Below, piece by piece: positions 22,149 to 30,153 of a stretch of 36,799 bases of DNA. The translations under genes and the position numbers were made by a program. Position 1 is the stretch's first letter. Every line of letters starts with the position of its first letter. The notes beneath the pieces are model-generated. The model made no database searches and was not told the origin of the DNA. It was given only the letters and a program-made list of their open reading frames with translations. Location: positions 1-36,799 of IMG/VR virus record IMGVR_UViG_3300004154_000022; one strand, 5' to 3'. Source of the DNA: a virus.

Positions 22149-23612
22149 ATGGCCGCTTCGTCAATGACCGCGAACGGGTTCGAACTTGAACTCTATACCG
22201 ACAAACTAGAGCGTTTTAAAAAGCAGTATCGCTCATATTTCGGCGCTGAGTGCGACCTCTCCGACGAGTCGATTCTCGGGATGCTCGTTGCTATCAAGGC
22301 CGAGACGCTCCAAGAGTCCGAGTTACTTATACAATGCCTCGCCGCGTCTCTCGACCCAGACCAAGCAATCGGCGTATTTCTTGATTTTGTATGCTCTTTC
22401 TCAGGTACCGCGCGGCTTGAGGCGCTGCCGTCGACGGCGCGGGTGTCGTTTCGTGGCGAGCCGAACACACAAATATTAAACGCCCCCACGACAAAACAAG
22501 TAGCAATCTCGGCGGGCGGGTACGTATTCAACCTCGACGACGGTATAATCATTGACCCGGCCGCGTCGGTCGAGTGTTTCTATAAAGTCGAGTCAATCGC
22601 GGATACGACCGCGTATACTCTCACGGTCAACGCCGTTTCATTTTCGTACACCTCCGACGGCTCAGCGACCGAGCTCGAGATCCTTACCGGCCTTAGAAAC
22701 GCCGTGAACGCAGGATCCTTGGCGGCAACGGCCGAGCTCTCGGGCGCGTACTTGCGTATATTCTCGGACGATCTTATAACGACGCTCGCCTTTACCGTAA
22801 CGACCAATAATCTCTCTATATTTCAGCTTGGCACTTTGGGCGCGGTATCGTGCACCGTCGCCGCCCCTATTATCGTATTGACCGGGGCGATTGACTCGAT
22901 AATCACGCCCGTGAGCGGCTTAAAAAGTGTTACAAACTTGAGCGCCGGTATTACCGGACGTTACCGCGAGGACGACGACGCGCTGCGTGTGCGCCGCTCT
23001 GAGAACGTGCAAGTATCTACGAGCGGCACCGATAAAGGTATTAAAAAAGCATTACAACAAAACGTTGACGGCGTGACCTTTGCGAAGGTTATCTCGAATC
23101 GCGAAGATACGACCGACGGGTACGGGATCCCCGCCCACCGTTTTTCATGTATAGTACAAGGCGGGACGGACGCCGACGTCGTCTCTGAGATATTCAACCG
23201 GCAGCCCGCCGGGGTTAAGTCATACGGCAACACAAGCGGGACAACTATCGACGAGGAGGGGCAGACCCAGACAATTTATTTCTCTCGCCCCGTCCCTCGT
23301 TACGTATGGGTCAATATAACCGTCGAGGCGGACTCGACGTTCCCGACAACGGGAGCGGATCTTGTCGCTGAGGCGATAGCCGCCGAGGGCGCGGCTCTTT
23401 TCGGGATAGGCGACGAAGGCAAAGTACAACAACTATTTGACGCGGCGTTCTCGGTGACCGGCGTTGACCGTATTACCGTATTCGAGACGGCGACAAAGCT
23501 CACGACGACCCCAGACCCCGCACCTGGCGACTATTCAACGTCGAACATAACCGTCGCCGTTGACGAAATTCTCGACTTCGCGGTGGCTCGCGTTACGGTT
23601 ACCGTAGTATGA
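22149..23612 (+). CDS. baseplate J-like wedge protein
   Basis: 487 residues. LLIQCLAASLDPDQAIGVFLDFVCSFSGTARLEALPSTARVSFRG is the start of baseplate J proteins, and GRYREDDDALRVRRSENVQVS plus the AKVISNREDTTDGYG and RPVPRYVWVNITVEADSTFP segments follow in the usual order. It forms the wedge ring. A central insertion (about 165-235) looks Ig-like. Confidence 0.8.
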   Translation: MAASSMTANGFELELYTDKLERFKKQYRSYFGAECDLSDESILGMLVAIKAETLQESELLIQCLAASLDPDQAIGVFLDFVCSFSGTARLEALPSTARVSFRGEPNTQILNAPTTKQVAISAGGYVFNLDDGIIIDPAASVECFYKVESIADTTAYTLTVNAVSFSYTSDGSATELEILTGLRNAVNAGSLAATAELSGAYLRIFSDDLITTLAFTVTTNNLSIFQLGTLGAVSCTVAAPIIVLTGAIDSIITPVSGLKSVTNLSAGITGRYREDDDALRVRRSENVQVSTSGTDKGIKKALQQNVDGVTFAKVISNREDTTDGYGIPAHRFSCIVQGGTDADVVSEIFNRQPAGVKSYGNTSGTTIDEEGQTQTIYFSRPVPRYVWVNITVEADSTFPTTGADLVAEAIAAEGAALFGIGDEGKVQQLFDAAFSVTGVDRITVFETATKLTTTPDPAPGDYSTSNITVAVDEILDFAVARVTVTVV

Positions 23613-24322
23613 TAACCCCAAGCGCCCGCACAAATTACGCTGAGCTTATGAGAGCGTTTTTGCTCTTTCAATTCAAGGACGCCGAGAACATAAATAAACT
23701 CTTGGCGGTCGATGGCGAGGACGCGGACGAACTCGAGGCGCTCGCTTTTTCTGCCGTGCGCTCGTACTTTTGGGACGTAGCCGAGGGCGCACAGCTTGAC
23801 GTTTTGGGACGGATTGTCGGTTTTGAGCGCCAAGGGCGGACGGACATAAACTACAAAACCTTATTACAATTGAAAGTCGAGCTCAACGTCTCGGGCGGCG
23901 AAATACCCGTATTACTTCGCGCGATCCGTAAGATATTTAACGCGACGATTATACATTATTACCAAGATTACTCGCGGGATCTCGTCGCTGAGATCTTTAC
24001 CGACGGCGACGTCAACCTCTTCGAGGAGTTCGGCGCGTTATGTGAGGACGGCGACGACCTTGTACTCGACCGTTTCGCGTGGCAAACATTGACCGACGAG
24101 GCGGGCGAGGCGCTACTCAGTGAGGACTTAGAAGAAATCAAAATATACGATTATGATATCACGGGCTACGACGAATTGACTTTTACGGAAAGCGACGTAC
24201 TCGATGAAACAATACTTTACGACGTACTCCCGGCGGGGGTGGGGCTTGCATTTTTGGCGGAGCTTACCACCGAGACGGGAGAAAATCTCGTTTTTGAAAA
24301 CGGCGAAAACATTTATGTGTGA
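23609..24322 (+). CDS. baseplate/tail protein, DUF2612-like (gpI position)
   Basis: 237 residues. The N-terminal part includes YFWDVAEGAQLDVLGRIVGFERQG, the DUF2612 signature, followed by INYKTLLQLKVELN. The C-terminal third is highly acidic and repetitive in GENLVFENGE- and DELTFTESD-like units. It stands between baseplate J and the fibre gene, the gpI place, and likely attaches the fibre. Confidence 0.7.
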   Translation: MITPSARTNYAELMRAFLLFQFKDAENINKLLAVDGEDADELEALAFSAVRSYFWDVAEGAQLDVLGRIVGFERQGRTDINYKTLLQLKVELNVSGGEIPVLLRAIRKIFNATIIHYYQDYSRDLVAEIFTDGDVNLFEEFGALCEDGDDLVLDRFAWQTLTDEAGEALLSEDLEEIKIYDYDITGYDELTFTESDVLDETILYDVLPAGVGLAFLAELTTETGENLVFENGENIYV

Positions 24323-24331
24323 GGCATAACA

Positions 24332-25294
24332 ATGGCGAAAAAGATATCGGAATTAACAAGCGCGACGGCAATCGCTGACGCGGATCTCGTAGTAATAGTA
24401 CAAAGCGGGTCAAGTAAAAAAGCAACCGGCGCGGTATTGAAAGAAACGGTACTCGGCGCGGTCGATACGGCGGCGGCTCAAGCGGTTATCGAGGACGCGA
24501 ATCTTTTATCAGTTCGGGACGGCACCGACTCAAAAAGTATTACCGGACTCGCGCTCATTACGAGCGGCAAGGACTCGGACTTCCCGTCGTATAAAAACCT
24601 TGTCGTCAAGAGTACGGTCGCAAGCCCAAACAATCAAATTGACATTACGTTTGACAATTTGCAAATCGGGCGTATACATAAAACAAGCGGCTCATATTTG
24701 GCGTTTGACGTAGCAACGGCGGGCAATTGGGACACGGGATCAGCTGCCGAACCTGCTAACGGGTGGATGTATGTATGGATGATGGCAAAAATTGACGGCA
24801 CGTGCGATCCGTTTTATTCGCTTTCAGCGACAGCGCCGACAATGCCAAGTGGGTATGTTTTTACGCGTTTAATTAGCTCGGTTAAAAACGCAAGTAGCAA
24901 CTTCGCCAATTTCTTTCAATATAATGACTTTTGGTCATACGGCTCGGCGTTCACAGTATTTTCATCCACATCCACGTCCACAGTCGCGTCGGATTTTGAT
25001 ATGCTCACGCTACTAGGTGTGCCGGCTAACACACATAGATTCCGTTTATACGTACAGACAAATGGACAAGCTTCAGTAGGGGGTGACTCTACTTCCAGCC
25101 TTCGCAGTGCGGGGGCAACTACTCAGTACTTTGGGAGAAACATTGTAAATGCTCCAGTAGGGTTTTGGTTCAACGTCTACACTAGCGATATACCGTCAGC
25201 GTCCCCTATACTCAGATATAATCACACGTTTGGGGGAACCTTGTCCTCCGCCGGTCATGTTGTTATAGTTATTGGATTCTATCTTGATATGTAA
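24332..25294 (+). CDS. tail fibre / receptor-binding protein candidate
   Basis: 320 residues. The N-terminus KKISELTSATAIADADLVVIVQSG is the short conserved docking motif of many phage fibres. The rest is strand-rich, with serine/threonine-rich stretches (FSSTSTSTVASDF) and aromatic residues, as expected of a receptor-binding tip. From about 24650 the DNA becomes more AT-rich than the flanking genes, a common sign of fibre tip exchange. No chaperone gene follows. Receptor unknown. Confidence 0.65.
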   Translation: MAKKISELTSATAIADADLVVIVQSGSSKKATGAVLKETVLGAVDTAAAQAVIEDANLLSVRDGTDSKSITGLALITSGKDSDFPSYKNLVVKSTVASPNNQIDITFDNLQIGRIHKTSGSYLAFDVATAGNWDTGSAAEPANGWMYVWMMAKIDGTCDPFYSLSATAPTMPSGYVFTRLISSVKNASSNFANFFQYNDFWSYGSAFTVFSSTSTSTVASDFDMLTLLGVPANTHRFRLYVQTNGQASVGGDSTSSLRSAGATTQYFGRNIVNAPVGFWFNVYTSDIPSASPILRYNHTFGGTLSSAGHVVIVIGFYLDM

Positions 25295-25303
25295 GGGGCG
25301 ACA

Positions 25304-26596
25304 ATGACCGATAATAGACAAATAGAGCTAGACGGGTGGGGCAACCTACTCACGGGTATGGGCGAGACGAACTCCGAGAACGCGACGTCGTTCTCTCGCT
25401 CAACGACGCCCCTTCTCCCGACGACGACCCTCGCGAATATATTCGCATACGACGGGCTCGCAAATATCGTGTGTACTGAGATCCCCGGCGACGGCCTCAA
25501 AAACTGGGTACATATCGACGGCGACTCCGACCGGCTTATACAAGACAAACTTCGCGCGCTTAAGGCGAAGACTGAATTTTTCAACGCTTGGGCGTCGACC
25601 CGTGCAATGGGTGGGGCGCTGCTTGTCGTGGATCTTGACGACGACGAGACAAAGCTCGATACGCCCGTCGACGTAACCAAGATTAAGAGCGTGCGGTCGC
25701 TCGAGCTTTACGACCGCTCACGGCTCACTCTCACCCCCGCAAACTTTGAGACGGACGTGAACTCGCCCGGCTTTGGTAAGATCAAAACGTACACCGTGAC
25801 ACGGGCGGACGGATCACAAGTCCCAATACATGAGAGCCGCTGCCTATACTTCGCAGGTGAGTATCTGCCGCACGACGAGAAGGTCAATAATTCATACTTT
25901 GACGGGTCGGTAATTCAACGCGTTTATTCGAGCTTGTCAAAGATCGCGCCCGCGTTCGCGTATGCGAACCGATTACTTGAGCGTTTCAATGTGCTTAAGT
26001 TCGGTATAAAAGGGCTCTCTGAGAAGTTAGCAAACGGCCAAGAGTCGCAAATATTGACGCGCCTGCGTATCATGAAAAAGTCAATGAGCATAATGAACGC
26101 GGCTTTGTTCGACCCCGAGGGCGAAGAGATCGTCTCGGAAACGATTAACGTTACCGGTCTCCCCGACCTGCTCAAGCAGTTTATGGTGCTTTTCTCAGCC
26201 GAGAGCCGTATCCCCGTATCGCGATTGTTTACGAAAATCGTGGGCGGTATAGGTTCGGAGGGGGACTCGGACGAGGCGCGCTATTACGACTATGTTAAGC
26301 GTGAGAGCGAAAGAGTCTTGACAGAACCTTTCGACCGCTTAATCTCGTATATTGCTTCAAGCTCCGACGTTGCAATCGACCCCGACGAAATACACTGGGA
26401 ATTCGCGCCGATACAACAAACGTCGCAGAAAGAGAAATCTGACATATTCGCTAAAAATGTCGAATCTCTCGCGAAGCTTGTCGAGTGGAATTTGATCACG
26501 ACCGGCGAGGCGCGGGCGGCTCTCATGAACGAAGGCGGCGCGCTCGACTTGGATCTTGACGAATCGCCCGAACAAGACGACGAAGAGGGGGCATAA
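25304..26596 (+). CDS. portal protein (DUF1073-like)
   Basis: 430 residues. AYDGLANIVCTEIPGDGLKNWVHI, ARAMG-like SCGALLVVDLDD (here GGALLVVDLDDDE) and the C-terminal SRIPVSRLFTKIVGGIGSEGDSDEARYYDYV are typical of DUF1073/Acb1-N-annotated portal proteins. It would form the dodecameric ring for DNA passage. It is placed after the tail fibre gene, unlike the usual terminase-portal-capsid order. Start has AAGGGG upstream. Confidence 0.8.
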   Translation: MTDNRQIELDGWGNLLTGMGETNSENATSFSRSTTPLLPTTTLANIFAYDGLANIVCTEIPGDGLKNWVHIDGDSDRLIQDKLRALKAKTEFFNAWASTRAMGGALLVVDLDDDETKLDTPVDVTKIKSVRSLELYDRSRLTLTPANFETDVNSPGFGKIKTYTVTRADGSQVPIHESRCLYFAGEYLPHDEKVNNSYFDGSVIQRVYSSLSKIAPAFAYANRLLERFNVLKFGIKGLSEKLANGQESQILTRLRIMKKSMSIMNAALFDPEGEEIVSETINVTGLPDLLKQFMVLFSAESRIPVSRLFTKIVGGIGSEGDSDEARYYDYVKRESERVLTEPFDRLISYIASSSDVAIDPDEIHWEFAPIQQTSQKEKSDIFAKNVESLAKLVEWNLITTGEARAALMNEGGALDLDLDESPEQDDEEGA

Positions 26597-26833
26597 ATGC
26601 CACTACCACAAGTTAAAATAGACGAAAGCGAGCTGGAGTTTGTCAATCGGTGTACGTTCTCGCCCGATATGACAGAGGAGTTCCCGAACCCGCTCGCCCG
26701 CGTCGCCGTGTGCAAGTCGCTATACAAGCACAGAAACGACGCGCCCTCAGTCGAGGCCGACGCGGCTCCGGTAAAAAAAAACTTAAAAACGAGCTCAAAG
26801 CGCAAGGAATCGACTTCTCTCGCCGACGAGTAA
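26597..26833 (+). CDS. short head-region ORF, zero-frame donor of a -1 frameshift
   Basis: 78 residues. DESELEFVNRCTFSPDMTEEFPNPLARVAVCKSLYK is a short motif (E-FV-RC, EFP, R-AVC-S) I recognise from phage head proteins and proteases. GAGGGGG precedes the ATG. The last 17 codons after an A9 run are the shadow of the next frame. A AAA AAC at 26776-26782 is a canonical -1 slippery heptamer, and slipping there joins it to the head morphogenesis frame (about 364 residues fused). Confidence 0.65.
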   Translation: MPLPQVKIDESELEFVNRCTFSPDMTEEFPNPLARVAVCKSLYKHRNDAPSVEADAAPVKKNLKTSSKRKESTSLADE

Positions 26834-27690
26834 AACGCCCGGTACCGCCCCGCTTCCCGAACGCTATCGAGGAGCGGTACCGAAAAGCCCTCTTTTCAGA
26901 ACTACAAGTATTTAAAAAGTCCGTTACCCAAGCCCTCTTTTCAGTTATCCCCGCGATGAAAGCTGACTATATCGCTAATATGTCGACCGTCCAGCTTGAC
27001 GGGTACGTCGAAGACCTCGACACGGCTATGCTTATAATTAACGCCGATACGTCGAGACGCGCTGCCGGTCGTACGTTTGAGCAGGTCGCCCGCGATATCG
27101 GCGCGGATATATCTGGGTACTCACTCGCCGAGCATAATCGCGTTATTAAGAGCGCGATCGGCGTCTCCCCGGTATCGTCGGAGCCGTGGCTCGCTTCGAA
27201 AGAGGCTGAGTTTGTCCGCGAAAATGCGAACTTAATCACGAACCTAGAGAACGAAACGGCGCGGGATATTGAGAGAATTGTCCGCGATGGCATACGCTCG
27301 GGCGAGTCCACGCCGTCAATTCAAGCAAAAATCATACAAAAGGTCGGGATTGGTACACTTGAAAAAAGCCCCTTAAAAATGTCGGCCGCGAACCGTACGC
27401 GCCTTATCGCCCGCGACCAAACGGCGAAATTTTACGGCGAGCTTAATAAACTGAGGCAACAAAATATCGGGTTGACGTGGTACGTATGGCGAACTTCGCT
27501 AGATGAGCGCGTGCGGGCGGATCACTCAGCCCTCGAGGGTATGCTCTGCGACTGGGACGACGACTCTATTTATTCCGACGACGACGGCGAGACGTGGCAA
27601 TCGCGAACAAGTGAAATGTACGACGGGACGCCCGGCTCGGCGGTACAATGTCGTTGCTTTTCTGAGCCCTATTTTGACAATATACTTTAA
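26650..27690 (+). CDS. head morphogenesis protein (Mu gpF / SPP1 gp7-like), -1 frame
   Basis: From about 26782 the frame encodes a typical head morphogenesis protein: LIARDQTAKFYGELNKLRQQNIGLTWYVWRTSLDERVRADHSALEG and TPGSAVQCRC, as in SPP1 gp7 / Mu gpF. The open frame begins at GTG 26650, but its first 40 residues (MYVLARYDRGVPEPARPRRR) are arginine-rich shadow of the previous ORF. There is no plausible start between 26782 and the ATG near 26956. The likely mature product therefore begins in the 26597 ORF and shifts -1 at the A9 run (26773-26781), or one base of that run is a sequencing or real mutation. It helps assembly near the portal. Confidence 0.75.
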   Translation: MYVLARYDRGVPEPARPRRRVQVAIQAQKRRALSRGRRGSGKKKLKNELKAQGIDFSRRRVKRPVPPRFPNAIEERYRKALFSELQVFKKSVTQALFSVIPAMKADYIANMSTVQLDGYVEDLDTAMLIINADTSRRAAGRTFEQVARDIGADISGYSLAEHNRVIKSAIGVSPVSSEPWLASKEAEFVRENANLITNLENETARDIERIVRDGIRSGESTPSIQAKIIQKVGIGTLEKSPLKMSAANRTRLIARDQTAKFYGELNKLRQQNIGLTWYVWRTSLDERVRADHSALEGMLCDWDDDSIYSDDDGETWQSRTSEMYDGTPGSAVQCRCFSEPYFDNIL

Positions 27691-27701
27691 AGGCGGCACG
27701 T

Positions 27702-29132
27702 ATGCCCGAGAGAATAATTGCCCCACAAAAGGGCGCACAAGAAACGTTTTTATCAAGTTCGGCCGATATTGCAATATACGGCGGCTCGGCGGGGTCGGGT
27801 AAGTCGTTCTCGCTACTTATGGAGCCCTTGCACTACGTACACGTCCCCGGCTATAACGCTACGATATTTCGTCGGACGAACCCAGAAATTACGGCGCCGG
27901 GTGGACTCTGGGACACGGCGAACGATCTCTATCGCCCGCTCGGCGCGAACCTTGTCGCCTCTCCCACTATGCAAGCGAAATTCAAAGAGTCGCGGATTGA
28001 CTTCCGACATTTACAACACGAAAAGGACGTGTACTCGTGGCAAGGCTCACAGCTTTGCACTATTCTATTTGACGAGCTTACCCATTTTTCGAAAGAGGTG
28101 TTCTTTTACCTGCTATCACGTAACCGCTCGACGTGCGGCGTGGCGCCGTATGTGCGCGGGACGTGTAACCCCGACCCGGATCACTGGCTTTCTGAGTTTA
28201 TGTCGTGGTATATTGATCAAGACACCGGCTACCCTATCCCCGAGCGATCCGGGAAAGTACGATATTTCGTGCGCCTCGACGGCGAGGTACTATGGAGCGG
28301 GCAGAAAAACGTTCTCGCTCGATCCGTCGACCTATCCGTCGAGGACAAAGCGCAGGGGCTCTCGGCGGAGAGTATGGTCAAGTCTTTTACCTTTATTTCG
28401 GCGTCAATATACGACAATAAGATCTTACTTAAGCAAAACCCGGGCTACTTGGCTAACCTCAAAGCCCTGCCGAACGTCGAGAAAGAGCAACTATTATACG
28501 GCAACTGGAAAATTAAACGATCAAAGGGTGAGTACTTTCGCCGCCATTGGTTCCGTTTTATCGACTCACTCCCGCCCGCTCACGTCGTACGCTCTTGTAT
28601 TCGTGGCTGGGATAGGGCGGCGACTGAGAAAACAACGGATAACAACCCGGATTACACGGCGGGGGTTTTGCTGATAAAAACGACGGACAACGAATATATA
28701 ATCGCGGACGTGAGGCGCTTTCGTGAGCGGCCGGCAAAACGAAACGCTTTTATGCTCGAGACGGCAAGACAGGACGCCGCAATGTATAAAAATGCGCGGA
28801 CGGTACTCGAGCAGGATCCGGGGCAAGCGGGGATAACTGAGGTTGAGCAGCTTGTCAAGGAATACACGGCGGCGAATCTCTTAATCGACAAAGTGAGGGT
28901 GTCGGATAGGAAAGTGACAAGGGCGCTCCCGCTTTCGGCAGCGTGTGAGAACGGCCTTGTCACTATACTTCGCGGGGCGTGGAACGAAGCTTTCTTACAA
29001 GAACTTGAGGCTTTCTCGAACGACCCGAGAGATTATACGCACGACGACCAAATCGACGCGGCGTCGTGTGCGTATAACCGGATACAAACAACGGGCTCAG
29101 GATACAACCTCGACGCTCTGACTTCTATTTAA
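27702..29132 (+). CDS. terL: terminase large subunit
   Basis: 476 residues. ATPase: Walker A GGSAGSGKS (27-35), Walker B TILFDE (D124/E125). RNase H-like nuclease: GWDRAA (D304), E370/D372 in LEQDPGQAG, and HDDQIDAAS (D449). It cuts and pumps the phage DNA into the prohead. Frame overlaps the convergent HNH/AP2 gene by 36 bases. Its small subunit lies far away at 8144-8758 on the minus strand. Confidence 0.9.
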   Translation: MPERIIAPQKGAQETFLSSSADIAIYGGSAGSGKSFSLLMEPLHYVHVPGYNATIFRRTNPEITAPGGLWDTANDLYRPLGANLVASPTMQAKFKESRIDFRHLQHEKDVYSWQGSQLCTILFDELTHFSKEVFFYLLSRNRSTCGVAPYVRGTCNPDPDHWLSEFMSWYIDQDTGYPIPERSGKVRYFVRLDGEVLWSGQKNVLARSVDLSVEDKAQGLSAESMVKSFTFISASIYDNKILLKQNPGYLANLKALPNVEKEQLLYGNWKIKRSKGEYFRRHWFRFIDSLPPAHVVRSCIRGWDRAATEKTTDNNPDYTAGVLLIKTTDNEYIIADVRRFRERPAKRNAFMLETARQDAAMYKNARTVLEQDPGQAGITEVEQLVKEYTAANLLIDKVRVSDRKVTRALPLSAACENGLVTILRGAWNEAFLQELEAFSNDPRDYTHDDQIDAASCAYNRIQTTGSGYNLDALTSI

Positions 29133-29666
29133 CCGGCGTTCGATGGCGGCTATTTGCTCGCTATTCAGCGCCACGGGGGGCACGTCGTTTCGATACCCGT
29201 CAAGCCCCAGGTAATCAAGTGCCGCGTTATATACCCCGGCGGCTTTCTTGAGGACGACCGCTCGCGCGGCGGGGTGCGCAGGTAAGCGCTCGACAGCTAA
29301 TTGCAATGTTTTGCGGTCGCCCAGATACACGACTGCGCGAATCACTTGTGTCTTTTTATCAATATTGAGCCCCTTATACTGTGAGCCCCCACGAGGGGGG
29401 CGTGCCCGAAACATAACTGACCGAGGCACCCGCTCGACGTTCTCGGCGCGAAAGTCGCCCTCGTCCCCGTTCTTGTGTACGTGATAGACAGTCCGGTCGC
29501 CCCCGTATAGCAGGGCGTTTAGCGTATTCCTATAGCCCTTCGCGGTATCCACGGCGGTATAGGCCTTAAGGCACCCGTGAAAATAAAACGAATACCCATC
29601 AAGGCGCTCCGCCATATCGTCGTCAAAGAGCAGGCGCTTCCCGCACGGCGTAAACTTGGTTATCAT
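29097..29666 (-). CDS. HNH endonuclease with AP2-like DNA-binding domain
   Basis: 189 residues. VYHVHKNGDEGDFRAENVERVPRS is the HNH core (H..N..H/N with the DFRAENVE segment), and the second half (SQYKGLNIDKKTQVIRAVVYLG ... AARAVVLKKAAGVYNAALDYLGLDGYRNDV) is an AP2-like DNA-binding domain. These pairs are typical free-standing homing endonucleases. It sits immediately after terL on the opposite strand, a common site of homing elements. It overlaps the nuclease gene upstream by ATGA. Confidence 0.75.
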   Translation of the reverse strand: MITKFTPCGKRLLFDDDMAERLDGYSFYFHGCLKAYTAVDTAKGYRNTLNALLYGGDRTVYHVHKNGDEGDFRAENVERVPRSVMFRARPPRGGSQYKGLNIDKKTQVIRAVVYLGDRKTLQLAVERLPAHPAARAVVLKKAAGVYNAALDYLGLDGYRNDVPPVALNSEQIAAIERRLNRSQSVEVVS

Positions 29667-30046
29667 AAAACCCCCGTCAAGCGCCGAGCGAGGGACTCGA
29701 GCGCGTTCGGGTCATACGACCCCCGCGTAAAGGGCACGACAACAGCGGGGAGCGGCGCCTCTGATAGCACGTACGAATAGAAATACGCATAATAACCCGT
29801 GCGAAAGCGCAAGACATACGACACCCCGCCCGCGTCGGCTACCTCATAGAGCGCGGTCTTTTGGTGCTCCTCGAGCGCATAATCGTCCTTTTTCGCCTCG
29901 ACGGCTATGTGTACGCCGTCAAAGACAATGTAAAAGTCATAAGGCTTTTTCTGTCCGCCGTAGACGTCCCCCTCTTTATGCGCGAACCCCTCCGCGTGCT
30001 GCTTATACTGTTTTAAAAAGCGTGAAAGTATTTGTCTTTCTGTCAT
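29663..30046 (-). CDS. PD-(D/E)XK nuclease, RecU/Hjc-like resolvase
   Basis: 127 residues. DFYIVFDGVHIAVEAKKDDYALEEHQKTALYEVADAGGVSYVL gives D37, E50-x-K52 and Q62, the catalytic set of Holliday-junction resolvase / RecU-like and VRR-type nucleases. It probably trims recombination or replication branches before packaging. In the minus-strand replication operon. Confidence 0.7.
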   Translation of the reverse strand: MTERQILSRFLKQYKQHAEGFAHKEGDVYGGQKKPYDFYIVFDGVHIAVEAKKDDYALEEHQKTALYEVADAGGVSYVLRFRTGYYAYFYSYVLSEAPLPAVVVPFTRGSYDPNALESLARRLTGVL

Positions 30047-30048
30047 TT

Positions 30049-30153
30049 TCAGCGCCCCCTCTTTATGCGGATATATAACTCAATAAGCGAAATAAGCGTA
30101 CCGACGAGCAGGGCGAAGATGACCGCCGTGGCTATAAAAATAATCTCTATCAT
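30049..30153 (-). CDS. tiny single-span membrane protein
   Basis: 34 residues, MIEIIFIATAVIFALLVGTL then a basic tail IRIKRGR. The ATG shares bases with the polymerase TGA (ATGA), and the AGAGGGGG of its 3' end is the ribosome site for the next gene. Function unknown; it may be only a linker ORF, but the overlap and the clean membrane helix support translation. Confidence 0.45.
   Translation of the reverse strand: MIEIIFIATAVIFALLVGTLISLIELYIRIKRGR

Noticed and set aside
26650-26781. N-terminus of the head morphogenesis frame from GTG 26650
   Set aside because: Arginine/proline-rich sequence typical of a shadow frame, with a better coding frame (26597 ORF) on the same bases. Kept only as the open frame boundary.
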